Source of the DNA: Methylotenera_A sp044222005
GTDB lineage: Bacteria > Pseudomonadota > Gammaproteobacteria > Burkholderiales > Methylophilaceae
Assembly (NCBI GenBank): GCA_044222005.1
Contig: JBGANY010000008.1
Span: 35,202 to 99,201, forward strand
DNA length: 64,000 bases
Direction: 5' to 3'
Position 1 is the stretch's first letter; each line of letters opens with the position of its first letter. Below, piece after piece: positions 27,521 to 35,450 of this stretch. The position numbers were made by a program, and so were the translations under genes. Under the pieces are notes generated by a model. The model searched no databases and was not told the origin of the DNA. It was given only the letters and a program-made list of their open reading frames with translations.

Positions 27521-28723
27521 ATGTCAGCCATGCACATCTTTACATCCCACCATCATGCCTTCCTCAAGCTACTCGCATTCCGCATCCTGATTGTGCTGGC
27601 TTACCAGATCATGGCGGTGACAGTGGGCTGGCATATTTATGAAATCACGCACGACCCGCTTTCGCTCGGCTTGATCGGCTTGGCAGAAGCCCTGCCTTAT
27701 TTCGCATCGGCTTTGTTTGCCGGCCATGCGGTAGATCACCACTATACCCGCCGTGCCTTTGGCACGCTGGCGGCGACACTGTTGCTTATTAACGCCATGA
27801 TATTAACCGCCATTTCGACTGGCTGGATTGGCAATGGCACCACCCTGTGGATTTATGGCTCGATAGCGTTTACAGGCATTGCACGCGCGTTTATTTCGCC
27901 AAGCTACACCACGTTGTTTGCCATTGCTGTCCCCAGAGAAAGTTTCGCCAAAGCCACCGGCGTGAGCATTGCAGCGTTTCAAATCGGCCTGGTGCTAGGT
28001 CCGATTTTGGGTGGCTTACTGGTAGGCTTTGCCAGTAAAACCATGGCTTACCTGGTGGCCTGCCTGTTGTGCTTTGGTGCAATTCTAGCCATGCTGTCAC
28101 TCAGGTTAAAAGAGCCGCCTGCTGCCGGGGATAGTCCGGCGGCTTTCAAAAGCATCAATGAAGGCTTGCGCTTTGTGTACGGCAACCAGATTATATTTGG
28201 CGCGCTTTCGCTCGATATGTTTGCCGTGTTGTTTGGCGGCGCAGTGGCCATGCTGCCTGCTTTTATACAGGATATTTACAAAATAGGCCCTGAAGATTTA
28301 GGTATCCTGCGGGCGGCCCCGGGTGTCGGCGCGATTGTCATTGGGCTATGGCTGGCGCGCCACCCCATTAACCTGGCCTGCTTCGGGCTTTGCATTATCG
28401 GCTTTGGCTTAAGCAGCCATTTTGTGGTGGCTGGTTTGCTGTTGTTTTTATCCGGGATTTTTGATGGCGTATCGGTGGTGCTGCGCCATACCATTTTACA
28501 GCTTGCCACGCCCGATGCCATGCGCGGGCGCGTTTCCGCAATCAATGGTGTTTTTATCGGCTCATCGAATGAACTGGGTGCATTTGAATCGGGCATTGCT
28601 GCCAGGATTTTGGGCTTGGTGCCATCGGTCGTATTCGGCGGACTGATGACGCTGGCTGTGGTGGGCATTACTGCGAAATTAGCGCCTAAATTGCGGAATC
28701 TGGAGTTAGATCAATTACTTTAA
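27521..28723 (+). CDS. MFS transporter (EntS/MFS_3-like exporter)
   Basis: 400 residues, twelve membrane helices. It resembles the MFS_3 group that includes enterobactin exporter EntS: AYQIMAVTVGWHIYEITHDPLSLGLIGLAEALP at the start, and the central TPDAMRGRVSAINGVFIGSSNELGAFESG characteristic of the group. The substrate cannot be told from sequence and no siderophore genes are close. The 238 bp upstream, shared with the divergent cyclase gene, holds a sequence faintly like a c-di-GMP riboswitch core (see findings). Confidence 0.85.
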   Translation: MSAMHIFTSHHHAFLKLLAFRILIVLAYQIMAVTVGWHIYEITHDPLSLGLIGLAEALPYFASALFAGHAVDHHYTRRAFGTLAATLLLINAMILTAISTGWIGNGTTLWIYGSIAFTGIARAFISPSYTTLFAIAVPRESFAKATGVSIAAFQIGLVLGPILGGLLVGFASKTMAYLVACLLCFGAILAMLSLRLKEPPAAGDSPAAFKSINEGLRFVYGNQIIFGALSLDMFAVLFGGAVAMLPAFIQDIYKIGPEDLGILRAAPGVGAIVIGLWLARHPINLACFGLCIIGFGLSSHFVVAGLLLFLSGIFDGVSVVLRHTILQLATPDAMRGRVSAINGVFIGSSNELGAFESGIAARILGLVPSVVFGGLMTLAVVGITAKLAPKLRNLELDQLL

Positions 28724-28733
28724 TCAAATTGTT

Positions 28734-29546
28734 TTAAGGTTTAGGCAATTCTAATGTGCCTTGCTGAGCAATTTCCTGCACATCACTTTCATCTTTCAGC
28801 GCCACGCCTGACAGTTTCAATCGCATTGCTTCTTTAGCCAGCCACACCAGTTTCTTGGCAGCAGCAGCGTATCGCAAGCCTTCCGGCCGCACGTTGGATA
28901 TACAATTGCGGTCCGCATCACTCAAACCAAGCTTCGGGTTATAGGTAAGATAGATGCCCAGACTATCCGGCGAGCTCAGGCCAGGACGCTCGCCGATAAG
29001 CATGGCGACCATACGCGCACCAAGCGCCTGGCCAATCTCATCCCCTAATGCGACGCGTGCCTGCGAAGCAATAACGACGGGGCCTGTATGCCAGTCCTTA
29101 GGTAAAAGATGACGCACTTCCGCCAGCAAGGGTGCGGCATGGCACGCCACGGCCAGCGAAGACAAGCCATCGCCGACAACGATTAGAAAATCAATCGGTT
29201 TGGCTTGATTCAAGTTGTTCAAATCCGTCAAACTTTTTTCGCTTAACCTGCGCCCCCAATCTGGGCGCAACAGATAGCTGGCGCGGTCGGGCGCCATGCT
29301 TTTGACTCGAACGGTAGAACATCCCTGGCCTTTAATGTCCGCTTCCAAGGCATCGATATCCAGCGCTAGGTGCACTGCATCGCGCGCCATGGCGTGGCTT
29401 AAGCTGAAATCCAATACTTCTTTGGTGGGCAAACTGCTGCCCACGCGGCCGAGTGCAATGCGTGCGCGGGTAAAACTTTTCAGCTGTGCCCATGGGTCGG
29501 CATTTACGGCTTCGATTTTAGTGCTATCGTTAGGCTTGTTTGACAT
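28734..29546 (-). CDS. eutC: Ethanolamine ammonia-lyase light chain EutC
   Basis: 270 residues from ATG 29546; an in-frame GTG at 29561 is possible. With EutB it forms the adenosylcobalamin-dependent lyase that splits ethanolamine into acetaldehyde and ammonia. Seen are FTRARIALGRVGSSLPTKEVLDFSLSHA at the start, VVGDGLSSLAV near 142 and MLIGERPGLSSPDSLGIYLTY near 200. There are no microcompartment genes, EutA reactivase or EutE nearby, as in the simple eutBC pairs of many soil proteobacteria, where ethanolamine may serve mainly as a nitrogen source. Confidence 0.93.
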   Translation of the reverse strand: MSNKPNDSTKIEAVNADPWAQLKSFTRARIALGRVGSSLPTKEVLDFSLSHAMARDAVHLALDIDALEADIKGQGCSTVRVKSMAPDRASYLLRPDWGRRLSEKSLTDLNNLNQAKPIDFLIVVGDGLSSLAVACHAAPLLAEVRHLLPKDWHTGPVVIASQARVALGDEIGQALGARMVAMLIGERPGLSSPDSLGIYLTYNPKLGLSDADRNCISNVRPEGLRYAAAAKKLVWLAKEAMRLKLSGVALKDESDVQEIAQQGTLELPKP

Positions 29547-29613
29547 CGCTTTAAGCTGCACTCAACAAACGTTTAGGCATGTTTTGCAGCATGTGGTGTG
29601 CGTCCGTGATTGA

Positions 29614-30861
29614 CTACAGCGCATCGTGGAAAGACGTGGTCTGGTAATTGAGCATGATGTCATCAGCACCCGGAATGCCCATAATAAACGTCAGCCCAGC
29701 CGTGGCAAGCAACGTCATTAAAGTATCCATGTCATCCTGATCCGCCTCGGCATGGTTGGTGTAGCACACATCGCAGCCCAGCGGCACGCCAAGCAGTTTG
29801 CCGCAAAAGTGATCTTCCAGCCCGGCGCGGATAATCTGTTTGCCATCGTATAAATATTCTGGGCCGATAAAGCCCACCACCGTATTAGTCAGCAGAGGTG
29901 ACAAATGCCGCGCAACCGCGTAGGCACGCGCTTCGCAGGTTTGCTGATCCACCCCAAAATTGGCATTGGCGGATAAGGCAGAGCCTTGGCCGGTTTCAAA
30001 ATACATGACATTGTTACCTATAGTACCTCGCTTCAATGACAGCGCTGCTGATTGCGCCTCTTTGAGCAGGGCAATATTAATCCCAAAACTTTTATTGGCT
30101 TTTTCCGTACCCGCAATCGACTGAAACACCAAATCCACTGGCGCACCTTTTTCAATCAGCTGAATCTGGTTGGTGACGTGCGTCAAAATGCACGATTGCG
30201 TAGGGATTTCGTATTGATTGATAACTTCATCCACCAGATAATACAAATCCATGAGTGCTGGCAAACTATCGGTCGCGGGGTTGATGCCAATCACCGCATC
30301 GCCCGCGCCATACAACAGGCCATCCAGCATCGAGGCCGCTATACCGCGCATGTCGTCGGTTGGGTGATTGGGCTGCAGGCGCACCGAAATATGGCCCGGC
30401 CGGCCAATGGTGTTGCGGAATGAGGTGATGACATGGCATTTCTTTGCTACCAGAATCAAATCCTGGTTACGCATGAGTTTAGATACGGCGGCGGCCATTT
30501 CTGGCGTAATGCCGGCTGCTACACGTTTTAAGGTTGCCGAATCGGCAATATCGGAAAGCAGCCAGTCACGAAAATCGCCCACCGTAAGGTGGCTAATCTC
30601 TGCAAAGGCGACTTTGTCATGCGTATCGACGATCAGGCGTGTGACTTCATCGGTTTCGTAAGGAACGATAAGTTCTTCCAGAAAGCGCTTCAGCGGGATC
30701 TCCGCCAGGCACATTCTGGCAGCCATGCGTTCTGCATAAGTATCCGCCGCCACGCCTGCGAGATAGTCGCCAGAGCGCGCCGGTGTTGCCTTGGCAAGCA
30801 CTGTCTTTAAGTCGGCAAACTGATAAGTCTGCGCGCCCACACTATAACGATACGTCATCAT
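29614..30861 (-). CDS. eutB: Ethanolamine ammonia-lyase heavy chain EutB, short C-terminus
   Basis: 415 residues; E. coli EutB has 453. It is the catalytic TIM-barrel subunit of the B12-dependent lyase. Active-site regions are present: RLQPNHPTDD near 162, YFETGQGSALSANANFG near 290, and CYTNHAEADQDDMD near 365. The protein stops at YQTTSFHDAL, where relatives continue for about 35 more residues. The 67 bp before eutC does not encode the missing tail in any frame, so this is a real shortening and not a simple frameshift. Ribosome site AGGAG precedes ATG 30861. Probably still active because the barrel is complete, but untested. Confidence 0.9.
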   Translation of the reverse strand: MMTYRYSVGAQTYQFADLKTVLAKATPARSGDYLAGVAADTYAERMAARMCLAEIPLKRFLEELIVPYETDEVTRLIVDTHDKVAFAEISHLTVGDFRDWLLSDIADSATLKRVAAGITPEMAAAVSKLMRNQDLILVAKKCHVITSFRNTIGRPGHISVRLQPNHPTDDMRGIAASMLDGLLYGAGDAVIGINPATDSLPALMDLYYLVDEVINQYEIPTQSCILTHVTNQIQLIEKGAPVDLVFQSIAGTEKANKSFGINIALLKEAQSAALSLKRGTIGNNVMYFETGQGSALSANANFGVDQQTCEARAYAVARHLSPLLTNTVVGFIGPEYLYDGKQIIRAGLEDHFCGKLLGVPLGCDVCYTNHAEADQDDMDTLMTLLATAGLTFIMGIPGADDIMLNYQTTSFHDAL

Positions 30862-30919
30862 GCGCTCCTGCTCCTGAATAACCTACCACTTGATGCTGGC
30901 ATTATGCGACACTTTTTAG

Positions 30920-30939
30920 CCATACCGCAAATGGTATGG
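30920..30939. promoter_or_regulatory. Candidate operator between eutB and the permease gene
   Basis: A perfect 7-bp inverted repeat CCATACC-GCAAAT-GGTATGG lies in the 244-bp divergent gap, 59 bp before eutB and 22 bp upstream of the permease -35 box. The placement suits a regulator controlling both directions. No regulator gene is in the cluster. Confidence 0.5.
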
Positions 30940-30960
30940 TCGAATGTCAAAAACTGGTAC

Positions 30961-30988
30961 TTGCTTTTGCGCATTATAAATCTATACT
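30961..30988 (+). promoter_or_regulatory. Sigma-70-type promoter of the permease gene
   Basis: TTGCTT, 16 bp, TATACT. A transcript from here would have a leader of roughly 110 nt before the permease start. Match by eye only. Confidence 0.45.
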
Positions 30989-31105
30989 AGGAACGCACTA
31001 TATCTTCCCAATATAAAAATAGCTTCAGGATTTCTCTGTTTTTAAGTTTTAAAAATTAGTACCTAGTAGTTTCTATTAGCATTTAATCTTTAAAAGGGGT
31101 AAAAA

Positions 31106-32578
31106 ATGAGCGAGACGAATCAGGCGTTGGATCATGATGCCAAAGAACTAAAAAAAATGGGTTATGAGCAGGAACTTCACCGGCACATGGGTGGATTTTC
31201 TAATTTTGCTATCTCCTTTTCTATTATTTGTATTCTGGCTGGCGGCATTACGGCTTTTCCACTGGCATTAGGTGGTGCTGGTGGCGCGTCTATTGGCATT
31301 GGCTGGCTGGTCGGCGGGTTATTTGCCACCATTGTTGCGTTGGCCATGGCTCAAATTTCTTCAAGCTACCCAACGGCCGGAGGCTTATATCACTGGGGTT
31401 CGATTTTGGGCGGCAAAGGCTATGGCTGGTGTACTGCCTGGTTTAATTTGCTGGGACTGATTTTTGTGGTGGCCTCGGTGAATTTCGGTGTGTACGACTT
31501 CTTCTTTAAAGGGCTGGCACTGCCTATCCTGGGGGTGGATGTTTCAGGATTTGGTTATGCACATCAAACCTTTTACATCGCACTGTTTACAGCTATCCAG
31601 GCGATTTTGATCTACCGTTTCCCAAAGTTCACTACAAAAATCACTGATCTTGCCGGGTATTTGATTATGGTGATCGGGGGTATCCTTACCATGTCTTTAT
31701 TGGCTTACAACCAAAACCCCCTCGATTTCTCCAGGCTTTACACCTTCACTAACTTTACAGGTGCAGAGGGTAGTGTTTGGCCAAAAAGCGAAGGCATGGT
31801 ATTCCCATTCTTGCTGGGCCTGTTGCTTGTGGTTTATACCATTACTGGTTTTGATGCGTCTGCTCACACTGCTGAAGAAACGCGTGACGCTGCAAAGGCA
31901 GTACCCAAAGGCATTATCAGTTCCGTAATTTACTCCATTATTTTTGGCTATGTCATGATTTGTACTTTTGTATTGGTCATGCCTGATGTTGCCGCTGGCG
32001 TTAAGCAAGGCTTTGGCTTTTTGGATGCCCTTTTAAGCACACTGCCAACCGCGTTAAAAGCCGTATTAGGGTTAGGGATTTTCCTGGTCAACTTCTTGTG
32101 CGGTTTAGCGTGCCTAACCTCCTGCTCACGCATGATGTTTGCTTTTGCGCGCGATGGCGGCTTACCTGCATCAAAATTCTTGCGCAAAGTGGATCGCACG
32201 TTAAAAACACCTGTTGCCGCTGTTTGGGCATCTGCTATTTTGGCGATAGTTGCCACTTTATATGCCGAGGCTTTTAGTGTGTTGGCAGTAGGCTGTGCTG
32301 TGTTTCTTTATATTTCTTACATCATGCCTACCGCAGCTGGCATCATTGCCGAAGGCAAAACCTGGAAACACAAAGGACCATTTGATTTAGGCGGAATGTC
32401 TAAGCTTATTGCCGTGTTGGCCGTGATTGGCGGCGGATTTTTGGTCATCGTCGGCATACAACCGCCAAATGAAAAAGTGCTATATGTAACCATATTCATG
32501 CTTGTCGTAATGGCCGCATTCTGGTTTTTATTTGGCGAAAAGAAACGCTTTAAGGGTCCGCCAGCTATCAAAGAATAA
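31106..32578 (+). CDS. APC-family permease, probable ethanolamine importer
   Basis: 490 residues, about twelve membrane helices. Family features are the cytosolic N-terminus KKMGYEQELHRHMGGFSNFAISFS, the substrate-helix motif SSSYPTAGGLYHWG, and GFDASAHTAEETRDAAKAVPKG (the consensus amphipathic region). This APC subgroup carries amino acids, GABA, choline or ethanolamine. The divergent eutBC pair makes ethanolamine the best guess, but that is inference from context. AAAGGGG precedes the ATG. A strong terminator follows. Confidence 0.8.
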   Translation: MSETNQALDHDAKELKKMGYEQELHRHMGGFSNFAISFSIICILAGGITAFPLALGGAGGASIGIGWLVGGLFATIVALAMAQISSSYPTAGGLYHWGSILGGKGYGWCTAWFNLLGLIFVVASVNFGVYDFFFKGLALPILGVDVSGFGYAHQTFYIALFTAIQAILIYRFPKFTTKITDLAGYLIMVIGGILTMSLLAYNQNPLDFSRLYTFTNFTGAEGSVWPKSEGMVFPFLLGLLLVVYTITGFDASAHTAEETRDAAKAVPKGIISSVIYSIIFGYVMICTFVLVMPDVAAGVKQGFGFLDALLSTLPTALKAVLGLGIFLVNFLCGLACLTSCSRMMFAFARDGGLPASKFLRKVDRTLKTPVAAVWASAILAIVATLYAEAFSVLAVGCAVFLYISYIMPTAAGIIAEGKTWKHKGPFDLGGMSKLIAVLAVIGGGFLVIVGIQPPNEKVLYVTIFMLVVMAAFWFLFGEKKRFKGPPAIKE

Positions 32579-32604
32579 GCTTGATAACGCATAATTAACC
32601 TGTC

Positions 32605-32641
32605 ATGCCCATCATATTTAGCGATATGATGGGCATTTTTA
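32605..32641 (+). terminator. Strong terminator after the permease gene
   Basis: A 13-bp perfect stem ATGCCCATCATAT / ATATGATGGGCAT with a TTAGCG loop, followed by TTTTTA. The next gene begins only four bases later. Confidence 0.93.
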
Positions 32642-32644
32642 TTG

Positions 32645-33022
32645 ATGAATCAGATGAGAGATTTGGACGAACTCTTTGCAGCACTGGCCAAATCGCCCTT
32701 TCGAAGCGGCTTTCACCTGTGTGGCAAAGACTACACTTACCTGCAAGAAAAAGGCCTATCACTCGCGCTGATGCATGCGGAAGACTTTATCTGCAAACGT
32801 CTCGCCCCTGCAGAAATCAGCAACGATGGCAAACAAACGCCCATGCGCGGCCATCCGGTTTTTGTTGCACAGCACGCCACCGCATGCTGCTGCCGCGGCT
32901 GTCTGCAGAAATGGCATCGAATCCCGCCAGGGCGCGAGCTCACGCTGGAAGAGCAGGCCTATGTGGTGGTTGTGCTGGAGCGATGGTTACGGCAGGAAGT
33001 GAAAAAAAGGGGTGATTTCTAA
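32645..33022 (+). CDS. DUF4186 protein
   Basis: 125 residues from ATG 32645; ATG 32654 is an alternative. Typical DUF4186 features: PFRSGFHLCGKDYTYLQEKG near the start, and the Cys-rich middle VFVAQHATACCCRGCLQKWHRIPPG, which likely binds metal. Function unknown; the family has been seen mainly as a lone small cytoplasmic protein. The start lies at the foot of the permease terminator with no room for a promoter between, an odd arrangement. Confidence 0.8.
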   Translation: MNQMRDLDELFAALAKSPFRSGFHLCGKDYTYLQEKGLSLALMHAEDFICKRLAPAEISNDGKQTPMRGHPVFVAQHATACCCRGCLQKWHRIPPGRELTLEEQAYVVVVLERWLRQEVKKRGDF

Positions 33023-33042
33023 AACCGGATCAACCGCCAGAA

Positions 33043-34254
33043 TTAACCAAAAGCCCCGTCAGTTCTTGGCTTTAACAGTATCGGCGCATAAACCGCCACA
33101 AAAACCGCGAAACCCAATATCCAGAAAATCGCGGATATCAATACCCAGTTTGCATAATGCTGCGCAGTTAGCATAGGCACCAGCGAACGAAACAGCACGC
33201 TCATCACAATTCCGGCAAAAGCAAACCCCATCCAGCGCGAAGGCTTTCTGATATCACGCCCGGTGTGCCCCAGAGCTACGCGCGACATCATGCCCAGCGT
33301 CATTAACCCGATTCCGCCAATCGTGAAAAGATGCAGCGTTAGAATAGACAGCTGGCTATACTGGGCTTGCAAGCCGTAAAATAGAAAGCCAACATTTATC
33401 AGCCATGCCGACAGGTAAAGGCTCCATAGCAATGGCACCTGCCAGATTCCGGCCGTATGCCAATTACGCAAGCGGTAGCCATTCAAGGCAAATAAAACCC
33501 ATGCCAGCAAAGATGTCAAATTAGCGACCTGAATAAAAATCACGTTTAAGAATAGCGCGACAAAAACTGCCAGAATGCTAATATCCAGCCATTTGTATTG
33601 CTTGAGCTGAACTTTCGCTTCCACACCGCGTTCAATAAAAAACGGGATGACACGGCGGCCTATCATCAAAATCAGACTGATAAACAACAGCACCGCGCCG
33701 TTAATGGCATACAGCATGCCGCTTGTTAATACGCCGTAACAGCCCAGATAAAAAACCAGATTACCCACCCACAACAAAATAACCTTAATCACCACTGCAA
33801 GCTGCTTCCATTGCTTTGCCTTGATAATTGGCCTGGCTACAGCGCCGATCAAAAAAAGACCGAACAGCATATCCGCCGCGGCGGCCCATGGTAAGAATGT
33901 CGTGCCAAACAGAAATAGCCCTCTGGCAATGCACCAAAGCATAAACAGCACCATTAATGGCTTGCCATAAAGCGTTTGAATTCCTGTCCAGTTTTTTACC
34001 GCAGTGAGCAGAAAGCCCGCAACCACAGCCATGCCGTAGCCATATAGCATCTCATGCGCATGCCATTGGCTGATCGTGATATGGGTAATGCTTACAGAAC
34101 CATGAAAAAAATAGACCGATATCCACAGGGCGATCGAAACAGCGGCAAAAATACCCGCCCCTAAGAAGAATGGGCGAAATCCAAGATTGAATAACGCGAA
34201 CTTTTTCGCGGTCACATGGTTAGGTTTATTGATTTGAATTTGTACGAGCGCCAT
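33043..34254 (-). CDS. NnrS family membrane protein
   Basis: 403 residues, about twelve membrane helices. NnrS is a haem- and copper-containing membrane protein associated with nitric oxide and nitrosative stress. Family motifs are FALFNLGFRPFFLGAG, ISQWHAHEMLYGYGMAVVAGFLLTAVKNWTG, and LHLFTIGGIGLMTLGMMSRVALGHTGR with conserved histidines. No denitrification genes or clear FNR/DNR site are visible nearby. Convergent with the DUF4186 gene. Confidence 0.92.
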   Translation of the reverse strand: MALVQIQINKPNHVTAKKFALFNLGFRPFFLGAGIFAAVSIALWISVYFFHGSVSITHITISQWHAHEMLYGYGMAVVAGFLLTAVKNWTGIQTLYGKPLMVLFMLWCIARGLFLFGTTFLPWAAAADMLFGLFLIGAVARPIIKAKQWKQLAVVIKVILLWVGNLVFYLGCYGVLTSGMLYAINGAVLLFISLILMIGRRVIPFFIERGVEAKVQLKQYKWLDISILAVFVALFLNVIFIQVANLTSLLAWVLFALNGYRLRNWHTAGIWQVPLLWSLYLSAWLINVGFLFYGLQAQYSQLSILTLHLFTIGGIGLMTLGMMSRVALGHTGRDIRKPSRWMGFAFAGIVMSVLFRSLVPMLTAQHYANWVLISAIFWILGFAVFVAVYAPILLKPRTDGAFG

Positions 34255-34345
34255 GAAGCGAAGTATACATTGATATCCTCCGCATTGGCTTGGTATGGCA
34301 CAACGTCAACACAGCCCATTCCTGCTACTTCCACAACAAAAAAAA

Positions 34346-34471
34346 CTAATGCTTATTTTTTGCTGGTGTGCTTGATTTCATTGGAATAATGGAACTTGCC
34401 GGCACCACGACCTCTTTACTTTTTTTAGGTTTTTTTATTTCCTTGTTACCGCGAATCTGACCTTTTGCCAT
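34346..34471 (-). CDS. Small basic conserved protein (MAKGQ type, 41 residues)
   Basis: The product MAKGQIRGNKEIKKPKKSKE...AKNKH begins behind TTAAGGAGAG, an excellent ribosome site. Similar very short Lys-rich proteins starting MAKGQ.R.NKE are common in proteobacteria. No function is known to me. Probably a free-standing gene. Confidence 0.75.
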   Translation of the reverse strand: MAKGQIRGNKEIKKPKKSKEVVVPASSIIPMKSSTPAKNKH

Positions 34472-34621
34472 GATATCTCTCCTTAAGAGTTCTACAGAGC
34501 TTCATCATAGGCCGATAGGGAAATATAGGTGAAATATTTTAGGCGGTATTGGTGAGGCGTAGGCACAAAAAAACTCTACAGGCTATATAACAGCCTTATA
34601 GTAAAGCTACAAGGTTTTGCA

Positions 34622-34720
34622 CTACTTGTTAGCGAGCTTGGCAAACCCTACCAACACCAAAACAATCACGGCGAGTACACCGACTAACGTAGCAATTCCC
34701 TGCCATCCTAAAAAGGTCAT
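34622..34720 (-). CDS. Single-helix small membrane protein (32 residues)
   Basis: The product MTFLGWQGIATLVGVLAVI...GFAKLANK is one hydrophobic helix with a basic end. GGGAG sits seven bases before the ATG. Family unknown. It resembles the small single-pass stress proteins often missed in annotation. It and the 41-residue gene fill most of the otherwise empty 34255-34932 gap. Confidence 0.6.
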   Translation of the reverse strand: MTFLGWQGIATLVGVLAVIVLVLVGFAKLANK

Positions 34721-34932
34721 TTTGTTCTCCCATCATTTCCAGCAATGTTGAATCGAACACCTGCAAGCGCTTGAATCGTATTACTTAAATCCGACTAACA
34801 ACTTGATTCATATCAAAAAATATTCATTATTTTCCAAAAACAACTTATAGACCAAGCAATATTAAATTAAGTTTTCACAGGATTTTAGGGGTATGATTTA
34901 CGCTTACTAATCTCTTTTTTCAGGATCTCCCC

Positions 34933-35439
34933 ATGTTTACCATGTACGATGCCACGATTCCACCGATTAAACGCGCACTGACCAATCTTTCCGCCATTCT
35001 GAAAAAAGGTGAGGATTATGCCAATGCCAAGAAAATCGAGCCTGCGGTCTTACTTAACGCAAGGCTTTTCCCTGACATGTATCCGCTCACGCGACAGGTG
35101 CAGATTGCGACCGACATGAGCAAGGGCGCAGCGGCGCGGCTGGCGGGGGTAGATATCCCCAAGTATGAAGACAATGAAACCAGCTTTGCAGAACTGCAGG
35201 CGCGCATCGCCAAAACCGTCGCGTTTATCGACAGCATCAAACCAGCGCAAATGGAAGGCAGCGAAACCCGCGATGTGACAATTGCCGTGCGAAAAATTGA
35301 GTTAACGTTTACAGGACAGGCTTACCTGCAGAGATGGGTGTTGCCGAATGTGTATTTTCATGTGACGACCGCTTATAACATTTTGCGCCATAATGGCGTA
35401 GAACTGGGTAAGGCAGACTATCTAGGCCCCAGGGACTAG
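34933..35439 (+). CDS. DUF1993 (DinB-like fold) protein
   Basis: 168 residues. It starts MFTMYDATIPPIKRALTNLSAILKKGEDYANAKK and ends with YFHVTTAYNILRHNGVELGKADYLG, both typical of DUF1993. The family is a four-helix bundle related to DinB/YfiT; many relatives bind metal through histidines. Cytoplasmic, function unknown. Convergent with the large coiled-coil gene. Confidence 0.88.
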   Translation: MFTMYDATIPPIKRALTNLSAILKKGEDYANAKKIEPAVLLNARLFPDMYPLTRQVQIATDMSKGAAARLAGVDIPKYEDNETSFAELQARIAKTVAFIDSIKPAQMEGSETRDVTIAVRKIELTFTGQAYLQRWVLPNVYFHVTTAYNILRHNGVELGKADYLGPRD

Positions 35440-35450
35440 GCAACCTCCGA

